Source: Excoecaria cochinchinensis
Lineage: Eukaryota; Streptophyta; Magnoliopsida; Malpighiales; Euphorbiaceae
DNA: 64,000 bases
Assembly (NCBI GenBank): GCA_947683425.1
Contig: CANTUQ010000043.1
Coordinates: forward strand, 13,093,501-13,157,500
Reading direction: 5' to 3'
Below, piece after piece: positions 46,981 through 58,270 of this stretch; position 1 is the first letter of the stretch, and every line of letters starts with the position of its first letter. The notes under the pieces were generated by a model. It was not told where the DNA came from, made no database searches, and saw only the letters and a program-made list of their open reading frames with translations. A program made the position numbers and the translations under genes.

Positions 46981-47056
46981 CTTTCGGTTAAGTTTCGGTT
47001 TGAGTTTTGGGTTGTTGTTTAAGGGATTTAGCAGGGAAATTTCGAGGACGAAATTT

Positions 47057-47073
47057 CTTAAGGGGGAGTGATT
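47057..47073 (+). other. D polypurine tract
   Basis: CTTAAGGGGGAGTGATT directly before the LTR start TGTAACAACCC. Confidence 0.88.
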
Positions 47074-49672
47074 TGTAACAACCCAAATAGGGCCTGGTCG
47101 GAATCTGTGCTATAAGTCGGTAAAGTAAGGGTATTTTCGTAATTTGAGTAGAAGAATTTTGGAAAATAAGGAATTATGTGTATAAGAATTAATTATGTAG
47201 GTGAAGAGGAAATATTAGTGTGTGTTGATAGTGTATGGTTGTAGGGTGTTAATGGACTTAAGGTTTTTATTGTGTGGTTTGTGGTGCATGGTACCTAGGT
47301 AGTTAAGAGGATTATAAGAAATATTAAGGTGTGGGTTGTGTATGGTGCTCTGGAAGATATTTATGTAAGAAAAGGGCTTGTGTGTGTTTAGGGTATGGTG
47401 CCACTAGTGGATGAGTAAGATGGATTGATGGATTCCCTTAAATTGTGACAAGTGGCAAGAGGTTGGTGAGTAATTAATGAAAAGTAGGAGAGAGGAAGAG
47501 AGGGGCAGCTTTTGGGTGAGGCTTCCCGTGGAAGCCATCTCATTTTCTTCCTCCTCTTCATCATTTCCGTCCTCCTCTCTCTCCTTCTTCCATTTTTTTG
47601 CTCTTATCTCTTTCCTCTTGTATTTTCTTGAAGTTTTGAGCTAAGTTCTTGAGGAATAGTAAGAGGTAAGTGTTTAAGTTCGGATTGAGGTTCTTTTATT
47701 TAATTAGTGTTCTTTGATTTCTGGTTTTGACTTGGGTTTGGTTTTGATTTAAGTGTTTTTGGTTGGGTTGTGCAAGAATCGAAAGAGAGAAGGAAGAGTA
47801 AGGGGAAGGACAAAGTGGATTCGTGAGGAGCTCGGTTTGAAGCTTCATTTTCCAGGTATGGGAGCTGTGTGCTTGAGTGTTGTTTTGGAATTGGGTTTAA
47901 GTGCATGTAAGTGTTGTGAGTTGTGTTGTGGATTGTGGTTTTCCCTAAATTCTTTCTTGGATCAACTCTATCTTGTGTTTGCAAGTCATTTATAATCTTG
48001 AGTGTTTTATAAATGCATGTTTAATTGGAGTAGTGACTTAGTGAAGTGTTAGTGTTGTAGTGAAGATATTATGTGTTTACGGAATTTGAACATGCCATAT
48101 TAGTGTGTTTGAGTTTGGTTGTGAGTGATTTCATGTTGAATATATATTTGATTATTGTGTAAAATCTCTATATGTGGCTTGAAAGTGACGCGGTGATGTG
48201 CTGGAGGCGAGAGGTAAGTGTTTTGAGCATGTTGTGTGCATGCATGAAGAGTTGGGTGTGAAAAGAGTAGGAAAAGAGTAGAATTGGGCGAATCTAGGTT
48301 CTGTCGCGATCGCGACAAGTGCCGCGATCGCGACAGAAGGCAGACTTGGCCCCTTGTTCTTGAAGAGCCCTCTGTCGCGATCACGACGCTTGTCGCGAGC
48401 GCGACAGAGAGCTTGGTATCGGAACCCTCCACGCGAGCGTGCTGCCAAGCGTGCGCGCGAGGAGGAAGGAACTGGTCTCTGTCGCGATCGCGACGCCTGT
48501 CGCAAGCGCGACAGAGCTCGGCTCCATGAATTCTGTCGCGAGTGCTTCATCGCGACCAGGCCTCTTGGCGCGAGGACGCAACGAAGTACCCCGTGCTCTG
48601 TCGCGAGCGCGACACTTGTCGCGATCGCGACAGAGGCCCTTTCTGCTTGCCTTGCTTTCTGAATGTGTTTTGTTTGTTCCGCTTTGCACGGTTTCTCACT
48701 ATTGCATGGTACATGTGTGTGCTTTTGACTCGTGATATTATTGTACTAGTGTCCTTTATATGGATTTATATTATATAAGAGTCTTAATTTGAATATTGTT
48801 TTTGTTATGTGTTGTCTTGTGAGTTGTTGTGTTGTCGAGCCTGAAGTGTCAAGGTATAGGATAATTAAGCATGCTTAAGAAGGGTTAGTGTACAGCTATT
48901 CTGTCCGCCCCGTTTGGGCGAAGCGGTCGACCTCCGAGATGGTCATCAATCGTGTAGTGATAAAATGTTTTGAGACTCCGGTCTCTCGCGCTACCTTCGG
49001 GTATTAAAGTGTTTTTTTTTAGGCTTCGGTCTCCCGTGCCGTGTTCCCGTATCCTCAACCATTGATTTCAGGCTATTGTGTGAACTGTCGGGTTTTGATA
49101 CAGTGAAGTGTTCTGATCATTGTGTGACTCTGAATAGAGTAATGGTTTAGTGCATTGTATTATTTCATCCTGTATATATTTATATCTGTGTACTCTGATG
49201 CATAATGATTCATGTATGTTAGTGCATATTTCCTTGTATAGTGTTCTGTTGTGCTTGTTTCTCCCCACTAAGCGTTATCGCTTAGCACGGGCTTTTATCC
49301 CGTGCAGGTAGCATGAAGGATTTTGGGAGTGCTCGAGTCATGCATCTGCAGGCAGGCCACCTAGGAGTCGAGTTAATTATTTTTTTGTATCCTCCTGTAA
49401 TTCTTTTTGTATATGTATTAATTTTTGTAAAGGATTTTAAGTTGTAATCTTTTGGGCCATTGTATATAAATCGTATTTTAATTATTATTGTATTTATTTA
49501 TTTAATGAAGTATGTTTTCTTTTATTTATTCTTATTTACTGTCTTGATTATTGAACGCTTCTGCTTAGCGCATGTTTGCTTCCGCTGTACGCTTTGTCGC
49601 TTCGTGAGTGAGCATCGTGCGTAGCGCGCCCGCCGGCGCCCTTCCAACGGGGGCGGCGGTGGGGGTGTTACA
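47074..49672 (+). repeat. D 3' LTR (complete, 2599 bases)
   Basis: TGTAACAACCC to GGGGGTGTTACA. It has the palindrome array at 48299-48640, where several sites that read GTGAC or TGATC-type in the 5' copy keep the CG form, and the double hairpin at 49268-49305. No gene. Confidence 0.93.
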
Positions 49673-49751
49673 CAGGGCGCCCAACTTTAGCAAGGCCGCC
49701 ATTTTTTGATTTTTGACCCATGGGGCTTTGTTCTCTTCCTTTTATTTTTAG

Positions 49752-50900
49752 TCAGCGATGGAAACTTTTTAATCTATCCACGTTGACCGGCTCGTTGAAC
49801 TCGTTTCCATCACTATTCATTAAGATTGCCGCCCCTTTTGACAATAGCTTCTTTAATATGAAAGGTCCTTCCCAAGTTGGCTTGAACTTGCTTTGAATAT
49901 TCGAAACACTTAATCTCATTTGTTTGAAGACTAAATCCCCTTCTTTCAATGAATGCTTTCTAACCTTCTTCTTGAATGACTGAGCTAGTCTTTTCTGATA
50001 GACCTGATTATGATAATAATCTCTCATCAAATCCTTATCTAACAAGTTCAACTGCAGCAGCCTCTGTTGTGCCCATTCTGCTTTCGGTAACTTGGCCTCT
50101 AAAACTACCCTCAAGGCTTGGAGTTCAACTTTTACTGGTAACACTACCTCTGTTCTATAAACCAATGAAAATGGTGTGGCCCCTATTGAAGTTCTAACAA
50201 TAGTCTTGTAACCCCATAGCGCGAACGATAGCTTTTCTGCCAAATCCTTATATGTTTGCACCATCTTGGATAGTATCGTTTTCACATCCTTGTTAGCTAC
50301 CTCGATTGCCCCATTAGCTTATGGCTGATAAGGAGAAGACTATGGTGTTGGATACTATACTTTTGAAGTTATTAGACACAACGTGATGTGGAAGACCATA
50401 TCTGCATATCAAATGTTGTTCGATGAACCTGGCCATTTCTCGAGCAGGCCCAACTTTTTAAAGTACTCAGCTTCTACCTATTTGGTGAAGTAATCAATAG
50501 CGATTACAATATCTGTGCCTGTTTGAAGCTGTTAGATGTAACTCTTCCATGATATCAATTCCCCAAGCTGTGAATGGCCACAGAGATGTAAGGTTACACA
50601 ACTCTGAAACCAGTAGGTGTCTTAAATTTGCACACTGTTGGCACAGCTGGCACTGCTTTATATACAGGGATCAGTTTGTATCCATGGTGAGTCAAAAGAC
50701 CCTTGGTGCATAATCTTCCATGCTAAAGTTAAGCCATTCATGTGAGCTCTATAGATCCCGGTATGTGTCTCCTCCATAACTTTTTTAGCTTCCTTCTCAT
50801 GTAAACACCTCAGCTGGATACCATCAGCTTGTCTTTTGTACAATTCCCCCTTCTATACTGATAAATTGTGTGGACAGCTTGCGAATCATCTTTTAGCCCT
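49752..50900 (-). pseudogene. K integrase
   Basis: The zinc-binding end reads ILRCLHEKEAKKVMEETHTG and HMNGLTLAWKIM (50658-50843). The core is fragmented with stops between about 50290 and 50650. The C-terminal half is one clean frame (49752-50285): KLSFALWGYKTIVRTSIGAT, PFSLVYRTEVVLPVKVE, NQVYQKRLAQSFKKKVR, LKEGDLVFKQ, PTWEGPF and NVDRLKSF. There is no chromodomain, as expected for Tat elements. Confidence 0.85.
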
Positions 50901-51618
50901 TCTCAGTAGCTTCTTCTAGGAACACTGACTTCTCCAGGTTGTTCTGAACATCATAATACCATGGCTTCCCATCTGTAGTCTCGATATCCATTACTAGCTC
51001 GATTTCAAAGCACGGCTTGTCTGAACTAGTAATCAATACTAGCTTTATGACCATCCTTTCTGAGTTATCCCATATGGATACTAAGGTAGCGAGAGTATCA
51101 GCCAACTGATTCTCATCTCGAGGCACATATCCGAAAGTACAAATCTCAAACTGACTACTTAATGCTTTTAAACACTTTATGTATGGTAGCAATCATTCTT
51201 CCTTAATGGACCACTCACCCCGAACTTGATGAATCACCAATGACGAGTCAAAAAACACTTTCGCAGTTTTTGCCCCCATAGCTAAGACTACTTCTAACCC
51301 AAGAATGCTAGCTTCAAACTCTGCTTCATTATTGGTAGCCTTGTATCTCAGCTTCTTGGCCAAGGGAAGTTTCTCACCATCTAGAGTTATAAGGATCACC
51401 CCTGCTCCAACGCCCTTACTATTAACAGCTTCGTCAAAATACATCTGCCACCCTTGTATTGCAATAGTAGTGACATCTTCATTAAGGAACTCATATTCAA
51501 CCCGGTCTCCTTTAAGGGGATGCTCGGCTAGAAACTCTTCTATGGTCTGTCCCTTAATGATTTTCCTAGTGATGTACTCTATGTCAAACTCTTGCAGCAG
51601 TATCAACCATATTCCCAT
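50893..51618 (-). pseudogene. K second (archaeal-type) RNase H
   Basis: Long frame 51193-51618: LLQEFDIEYITRKIIKGQTIEEFLAEHPL, then WQMYFDEAVNSKGVGAGVIL with the first Asp, NNEAEFEASILGLEVVLAMG with the Glu, and VFFDSSLVIHQV with the next Asp. The last part (50893-51192) reads FGYVPRDENQLADTLATL with the final Asp. A second RNase H of this kind next to the retroviral-type one marks the Tat lineage (Ogre, Retand and kin). A stop at 51193 separates the halves. Confidence 0.85.
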
Positions 51619-51623
51619 CGCTC

Positions 51624-52660
51624 CTAATAAATAAGGTGAGTCCTGAAGATATTAAGGGGACTCTGTTTAGCAACTGCTTGTAACTTGTACGAATGGAAAT
51701 AGTGTCTTAACTTCTTAAAAGCCCATATTACTGCTAAACAAATCTTTTCCACTTCAATATACTTGGCTTCATACGGAAAGAACTTCTTACTAAGATAATA
51801 AACAGCAAATTCAACCCTAAATTCATCTTCTTGAGACATTATGGCACCCAAGGAGCTTTTCTTTATTGCTAGGTAAAGGATTAAAGGTTTAACAGACTAT
51901 GATGGTCGCAGGACCGAAGGGTGTAGAAGGTACTCCTTAATGGTATCAAAGGCTTTCTAACAGTCATAATTCCATTTGACCAGCTAATTCTTCCTGAGAA
52001 GCATGAAAATTGGCTCACATACCGAAGCGAGCTTAGCAATAAATGGACTAATGTACTGAGGTCTACCTAAAAACCCTCTAATCTCTTTCTCCTTTTGGGG
52101 CACTGGCATTTCTCTAATAACCTTGACCTTATCGAGATCCACTTCAATTCCAGTAATTTACCTGAAGTAACTTCGAATATACACTTCTTAGGATTAAAAT
52201 GGAGATTGTACTTGTCGATCATTTGAAAGAATCTCTAGAGCTTCGAATTGACCCTCTTGAGTAGTTGACTCGATCATCATGTATTCAACGCATAACTCTA
52301 CCTCCTTATGAATCAAGTCATCAAGGATCTTAATAGCCATTCTCTGATAGGTTGCTCCAGTATTCAAGGCATTACCCTGTAAGAAAAGGTCCCCAATTCA
52401 GTAATGAAACCTATCTTGATCCAATCCATAATTTTGTTAAGGATTTGGTTGTATCCAACATATCCATCTATAAAATTGTACATACAAGCAGCAGCACTAT
52501 TGACCAAGACATCTATATGAGGCAAAGGAAAGTCGTCCTTGAGACATGTTTTGTTCAAATCCTGATAGTCAACACATACTCGAACCCTTTCATATTTCTT
52601 TGCTACAGGGACAACATTAGCTAACCAAGTCGGGTATTGGACTTCCACTAAGAACTTAGC
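51624..52660 (-). pseudogene. K reverse transcriptase and first RNase H
   Basis: RT entry: TWLANVVPVAKKYERVRVCVDY, DLNKTCLKDDFPLPHIDVLV, FIDGYVGYNQI, FITELGTFSYRVMP (52364-52648). The catalytic motif region (about 52280-52310) reads ELCVEYMMIES where YVDDM is expected, so both catalytic aspartates are gone. Frames are broken between 51860 and 52270. RNase H (51624-51851) reads FAVYYLSKKFFPYEAKYIEVEKICLAVIWAFKKLRHYF. The usual D of its first strand is not recognisable. Confidence 0.85.
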
Positions 52661-52704
52661 CTCAATCTATTTATGCACTTCCTCCTTGACCTTTTGTGCC
52701 CACT

Positions 52705-53663
52705 CTAGTCTAAGCCTCTTAAGCTTTTGCTTGATTGGCTTGTAATTTGGATAAGTAGGAATGTCTTCATAGGTCCAGGCAAAGACTTTTTCATATTTTT
52801 TAATATTCTCTCAAAATTTTTCCTCTCTTCAAGAGTTATATTAGATGCTATCAGGATTTCCTTTAGACTTTCCGAAGTTCCGAGATTAAATGGGGTAGTA
52901 TTAGTTGAGTTAATATCAAATATAAATGATTCATATTCGTGATCATGTGTAATGAAATCATGAAAAACATCACACAAGTAAGCAAAATTTTTCATGTTAT
53001 TAATATAGCGAGAATTGCAAAAATGCATCCTTTTCATCATGTTAACTACTTGTGGGCTTTCTATTGACTTGCTCTCCTCATTAATCATTTCCATATGAAA
53101 ACCACTAAAAGGTTGGTTGGAGATCGCCAAAATAGACACTTGATTCTCCCTAGTAGCCCTTAATATCACAACCTACCCTCGTGTGGGATTTTGATGATCT
53201 AGTGGAGAGTAGATGGAACTCAACCTAGCTTGTAGAACCATGGTCTCCCCAGTACCATAGAGAAATTTGCTGAAATTGGCAAGACTACAAATTCAGCTTC
53301 GGTTTCCACTGGCCCCATTTTCACAACTGCTCTAAAGGTCCCGGCTGCTTGCCTCCTCAAATTGTCATAAGTCGTGATGGTCATATCAGACTTATTTAAC
53401 ATGGATTCATTCAGCCCAAAAGTAGGTATTGCCATCAACAGACAAACATTAATCGAGGACCTATCATCTACCATCACATATGCAGTGTGGTTACCATTAA
53501 TCTTAGCTCTTATGTATAATAGGCGGTTGTGATTACGACCTTTAATAGGTAGATCTGCATCAGTGCACACAACATTCTCCCTCGATCCTCCTTTCACCAA
53601 ATCTAGCAATTTTATAGTGGAGATAGTAGTAGCCACGGTAGACTCACATAAGGCCTCAACCAA
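52705..53663 (-). pseudogene. K protease and linker to RT
   Basis: Aspartic protease frame 53220-53663: YIRAKINGNHTAYVMVDDRSSINVC, where the active-site triad is D-D-R-S and the Gly usual in D-x-G is Arg; IPTFGLNESML, YDNLRRQAAGTF and the closing VLGRPWFYKLG follow. The linker (52705-53169) is acidic and reads EILIASNITLEERKNFERILK toward the RT. The pair is separated by a frame change near 53200. Confidence 0.8.
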
Positions 53664-53699
53664 TTTCTGCTTGTGAAAAGGTGATTGTCTAAGAAGATC

Positions 53700-55422
53700 C
53701 CATATGGAAATTTAAGCCGAAGTCTTCTTTAACTGCTTCATAATATGATCCTCTTCTTGCTCTTTTTCTGCACGTGGGGGTACATAATCTTGTTGCTTTT
53801 TTATTTCAAGCACCACCCTACCATTTCTCATGACCGCTTAACTCTTTTTTCATTCTCCTCATCCTCAGAGTCTTATAAATCTGCTGGTTCACTAGCTTCC
53901 TCACCTTCACTCTCACTGGTTGACCCCCAGCAATCAATCATGCCAACAGGTAACTCTTCTTCACTCGCCTTCTGCATAAAGTGGGTAACAGCAATATATT
54001 CATTTCCATACAAGTCCCTCAACACGTACCACTCAGGCAAGCTTAACCCTATCATAAAAACCGATAGTGGAACAACATTATAGCTAGTCTTCTTTTTCTT
54101 TTCCTCCTTTTCTAGATTAAAAATTTGTTTGTTGTTGATAAGGTCCTAATCCGAACCCTCAATGTTTGACATTGATCCATCAAATTTTTGGTGTGCTGGT
54201 GGAATGCATAGTACTGATTCCCTCGGTGGCCAGGCTATCCACTATTCCTAGTAGGTTTGGTTAGCAATGGCTGTAACTTTCCCTCTTTCATCATCCTTTC
54301 TAGTACCTATGATAAAGATCTACCCAAATTAGAGTAATATCTCTAGCTTACCTCTATGGCAAAGACTTTCACTATTTTCCCAGTTCTATTTCTACTACTG
54401 GTGCTCGCTGACTTGTTTACCCCCTAATTTCTATAGTTTCTCCAGGCGTAGCTCTCGTTGCTCACTTTCTTAGCCAAATACTCACCCTTGGCCTCGATGG
54501 CTATGTCCTTCAATGACTCCCAGTCTTTGAGCCCCTTCATTTTAACTCCTTTCCTCAGAAATGGGCTCGCATTTTTAATAAAAAGCCTAATCCGGTCAAC
54601 AGTGTCGGGGCTTCTTTCATCTCCATTACTCTATTTCTCTATCAAGTAAAATACTCGTGGAAGGACTCTTTTGGTTTTTGCTATAGGAGCTCTAGGTCTT
54701 TCAAGGTGATCTCTATTAGTGTACTGCAATCGTATTGCTTTAAAATTTCTTTAGTTAACAGGTCCTAGTCTATCCTTGCCCTTCTATCTAGTCCGTGATA
54801 CCAGTCTATTGTAGGGCCTATTAAGTTGAGACGGAAGTACTCAATCTTCTGCTTTTTGGTCAACATTGTTCCTTTCATCACTAAGGTGTATTATTTAATA
54901 TGTGCCGATGGATCTAAAGTGCCATCAAACTTAAGTAAATCTAGCATTTTGAATCTCTGAGGAAGCATCTCTTCATCCTCTAAGTCTCTATACTTAGGAC
55001 TTATCCCTTTTCCCACTGACAATAAATGGGCCGTTTCTTCAATTTGCTCCTCTATTTTCTTCCACATCGTTTCCTATACTCTAGGCGCCTTATTCTTTAT
55101 TTCGCTCCTCCTCCTTTTCTTCTATAAAATCCTCCTTAGGAACTTGAACCCTATTCCTTCTCTGCTCTACATTTGTTGCTTTTTTGGGCTCAACAGCTGG
55201 TAGATGCGCTGCAACTATTGCTTAGGGAGCCTCCCTAACTAGATTTAGTTCAGTTTGCCCCATGGAAGGAGCAGCAGGCTGCTGCCTAGTAGGTGGTGCC
55301 AGTGTGGCAGCAAAATTTCTTATCATAGTCATCATCCTTCGTTTAAATTCCTCGAATTTTCTGTCAATTTCTTGGGCAATTAGGGCATGAGTTTCATCAG
55401 TCTCTTGCACTAAATTGGCCAT
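53700..55422 (-). pseudogene. K gag (heavily broken)
   Basis: N-terminus at 55422: MANLVQETDETHALIAQEID, then KFEEFKRRMMTMIRNF and a Pro/Gln-rich spacer, as in A and I. The capsid (about 54960-54500) reads LPQRFKM, LKFDGTLDPSAHIK-stop-YTLVMKGT, GPTIDWYHGLDRRA and SFHEYFT, with several stops. A decayed knuckle QYYAFHQHTKNL lies near 54190. Downstream 53873-54055 reads LPEWYVLRDLYGNEY, an acidic C-terminal piece before protease. Confidence 0.75.
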
Positions 55423-55580
55423 GTCTAACTCTGATGAATGTTTTAACGAAAATACTTATTCGCTGTCAACTGAAGCTGACTTTAAACCCGACTCTGATAT
55501 TAACTCTGGCAACTCAAACAAAGGATTTTTGACGAGGCAGCAGTCTGATCCCCTAAACCATTTGGATGAATCTATGATGG

Positions 55581-55605
55581 CTGAGAAACTCAAATCGTTA
55601 GGATG
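55581..55605 (-). promoter_or_regulatory. Predicted leader-intron acceptor of K
   Basis: Minus strand CATCATCCTAAC, spacer, TTTCTCAG before CCATCATAGATTCATCC. Matches A and I. The leader continues to about 55965 with no gene. Confidence 0.5.
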
Positions 55606-55965
55606 ATGCATGAATGACATTTAATGCCTAATCATGTTTATGAAACATCTATAAGCACATACAAGTAGATAGAACCTTCCAACCTTATTGCTCTCACATA
55701 AGAGGTCCTGCGATCTCATTCCTAGGTGGGGCTTAGCCTAAGGTTTAATGGGAAACCCAATGGACGTGTATAGTACACGGCAAAAAATCGGTAGCATAAC
55801 CTCTCTTTTTTAAAGCGCATAAATATGAGTTTTGGCCATTGCATATTCAAGTATTTTAAATGAATTAGAATGGGCCCACCAGGGCATGAAAGCCTTTGAT
55901 GAGTGACCACTTAATTTTATTGAATTTGTCCAATACAAAACTGCCTACATAGCAAGCATATAATT

Positions 55966-56466
55966 ACTCTCCCTCCCTCCCTCTTTCTCTCTTTCGGCCC
56001 TCGCACCAGATCTACCGTTGCCCCCCTCCTTCCTCCGTCACCCCCTCCTGCCATTTGTGCACCCCGACCCCCATCGTCACCCCCCTTGCGCATTGTGGCC
56101 GTTGCACCTGTAGATCTGCCCCACCGTCGCTCCTACAGCTCGTCGCCGTCGCCTTTGCCACTCGATTAGTTTCATTTTTTTCATTTATTTTTTTTCATTT
56201 GGGTTCTTAGTATAATTATGATCTTTGTTCAACAAATATTTTTACTATATATATTGGTTTTAGAAGAAGTTTGCCAATTTTTTCTTCAAAACCATTGAAG
56301 AACCTTTTAAAATGTGATTTTGTTTGTTTAATTATTATCTTTCTCTTTTTGTATGTTCTTTTTAGCTGGCCCTTTCTCATTGTTTGCTTTATTGTTTGCT
56401 TAGTGAAGGGAAAAATTCATTTTATAGGGAAATTGATATAAAATTCGAAATCTTCAAGTGGGAGAA
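55966..56466 (+). other. CT-rich sequence and presumed 5' UTR of the CIPK pseudogene
   Basis: 55966-56160 is strongly C/T-rich and GC-rich, in contrast to both sides, then AT-rich up to the ATG at 56467. It resembles a plant 5' UTR or promoter-proximal region with a possible 5' UTR intron. No ORF is supported. Confidence 0.4.
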
Positions 56467-58235
56467 ATGTCTTCACGAGTAACCAATGGGTCTAGTAGTC
56501 GGACTCGCTTTGGGAGATACGAGCTAGGAAGGACTTTTGGAGAAGGAACATTCTCAAAAATGAAGTTTGCTCAAAATATCGAAACTGGAGAGCATGCTGC
56601 GATTAAGATTCTTGATAAGGAGAAGTTTCTTAAGCATAAAATGATCAGTCAAGTATGCATGCAGATGAATTTTTATCTACCTTTTTTTCTTACTGATCGT
56701 TTTGTTTTTACTTAATTTTGTGATTAGTTTTAAGTTTTTGATAATCAAGTTGAATGGGGTTGTATTATCATTTGCTATTTGTTTGCCGAAAATGAATTAG
56801 TTATATAGGAAATGAATCTATTTTCCTATTTAACTTTTGAAATTTGAACTGTTTGTGATAACAACTAGGCTTATGATTTGGATATCTTCCTTGTGCATTT
56901 TGATATTTTCACTTTAGGGTTTACATATTTTCTACAGTATAATTATTTTTAAGAACTTATATTTACATTAAGTATCCAAGTATTAGCACATTCTATTCCT
57001 TGGTTTACATAACTAATTTTCGATGGGATTCTTTTTTCAGATAATGGCGAGCAAGACAAAAATATATATTGTGTAGGAATTTGTTACTATGGGTGAACTT
57101 TAGGGTTGATTTCACCCATGGTCACTCAACTTATCACTTATCGCGCAAAAGTAACCGACTTTTTTTTTCTTACTTAAATGTCACTGAACTTTTAACATTA
57201 TTGCACAAAAGTCATGTTGACCGGAATCTGGCGACGACTCTTGCCGGATTGATAAGTTCAACAAATGCTACATTTAAATTAATTTCACTCACGGTCACTA
57301 GACTTATCATTTATCTCGCAAAAGTAATTAACATTTTTTTTTCAACTTAAATATTACTGAACTTTTAATATTTTTGCAAAAAAGTCATCAATCCGGCAAG
57401 GGTCGTCGCCAGATTCCGGTCAACATGACTTTTGTGCAATAATATTAAAAGTTCAGTGACATTTAAGTAAGAAAAAAAAAGTCGGTTACTTTTGCGCGAT
57501 AAGTGATAAGTTGAGTGACTATGAGTGAAATTGACCCGTGAACTTTATGACAAAATTGCATGGCAACTATGATCAAAATAGTAACTTTCAAGTTATTGTT
57601 CTTGAAATGTTTAAGATTTCTATGTATTTATTTGTTTTTTATGCTATTTTGGTCAGTCAAGTAAAGGAAGGTTGAAAGAAGATGAAGCAAGAAAGTATTT
57701 TCAGCAACTTATCAATGTTATAGATTATTGATATAGTCGAGGTGTACACCATAGTGACTTAAAGTTTTGAGATATATTACTATTTATCTTCTATTTTTAT
57801 AATTAATTTAAATCTCAAAATTTCTTTATTATAATTATAGAGCTAAATGCTAGTCTCTTATTGCAGCAAGTAACATTTATGTGCGTATGTGTGTGTGTGT
57901 GTTTACTATTAAAATGTTTAAGTGGTTTTTAATCACAGCCTGAAAATCTGCTACATGATGCTAGTGGAACTCTTAAAGTTTTAGATTTTGGATTAAGTGC
58001 ACTACCTCAACAAGTCCGTGTAAGTTAGATAACTGCATGGTTGATACTTTGCAATTTTTTTTTTCATTTTGTAACACAAAGTACCCAAGCAGATTGCAAA
58101 GGATAAGTTCTTAATTTTTCTCTTGCAAATATTCATAACCGAACTATTATTTTTTTTATTTTTGTTCTATTGGTAATTTAGGAAGATGGATTACTTCACA
58201 CAACATGTGGAATTCCAAACTATGTTGCTCCAAAG
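56467..58235 (+). pseudogene. CIPK: CBL-interacting protein kinase (CIPK) pseudogene, kinase half only
   Basis: CIPKs are Ser/Thr kinases activated by calcineurin B-like calcium sensors. Exon 1 (56467-56652): MSSRVTNGSSSRTRFGRYEL, glycine loop GEGTFSKMK and AAIKILDKEK with the ATP-binding Lys, then a GT donor. The next short exon is missing. Exon 57041-57102: MASKTKIYIV-stop-EFVT, split by a MITE, resuming GELYDKIA at 57538. Exon 57657-57764: GRLKEDEARKYFQQLIN, stop in DY-stop-YSRG, HHSDLK where the catalytic motif is HRDLK, donor lost. Exon 57939-58019: PENLLHDASGTLKVLDFGLSALPQQVR with DFG intact. Exon 58182-58235: EDGLLHTTCGIPNYVAPK. Nothing follows: the NAF and PPI domains are absent. Nearest to the CIPK23/CIPK9 type by the N-terminus; subtype is a guess. 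Confidence 0.9.
57103..57537. mobile_element. MULE-like MITE (435 bases) in a CIPK exon
   Basis: Arms 57103-57252 and 57387-57537 are about 150-base inverted repeats, beginning GGGTTGATTTCAC and ending GTGAAATTGACCC. GTGAACTTTA flanks both sides (57093-57102 and 57538-57547), a 9-10 base target duplication typical of Mutator-like elements. The centre (57280-57388) is a third, degenerate copy of the arm in direct orientation. No coding. Confidence 0.88.
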
Positions 58236-58270
58236 GTCTGGTATTTTTTCTGCAATCCTTTCTGACCCTA

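Larger units (their letters stand above)
43081..49672 (+). mobile_element. D: young gag-only LTR retrotransposon (TR-GAG-like)
   Basis: Plus-strand element of 6.6 kb: 5' LTR 43081-45653, primer site 45659-45670 (perfect TGGTATCAGAGC), gag, polypurine tract, 3' LTR 47074-49672. The LTRs differ at only a couple of dozen positions by eye, so insertion is recent. There is no protease, RT or integrase and only 93 bases between gag and the 3' LTR. No target duplication is found (left GCACA, right CAGGG); the first 28 bases of the 5' LTR are missing, see findings. Confidence 0.93.
41622..55965 (-). mobile_element. K: Tat/Ogre-like element with full but dead pol
   Basis: Minus-strand element. The visible parts are a piece of 3' LTR (41622-42499), 3' UTR with tandem array (42500-43080), insertion D, integrase to gag (49752-55422) and leader (to about 55965). 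The other end of the 3' LTR was split off by insertion H and lies left of the window; the 5' LTR and primer site are absent at the right, where sequence changes abruptly to the CIPK-associated region. The double RNase H is diagnostic of the Tat lineage. Every domain has stops. Confidence 0.85.

Noticed and set aside
56166..56466. Possible upstream exon of the CIPK gene
   Set aside because: No ORF or splice pair could be supported; left as presumed UTR.
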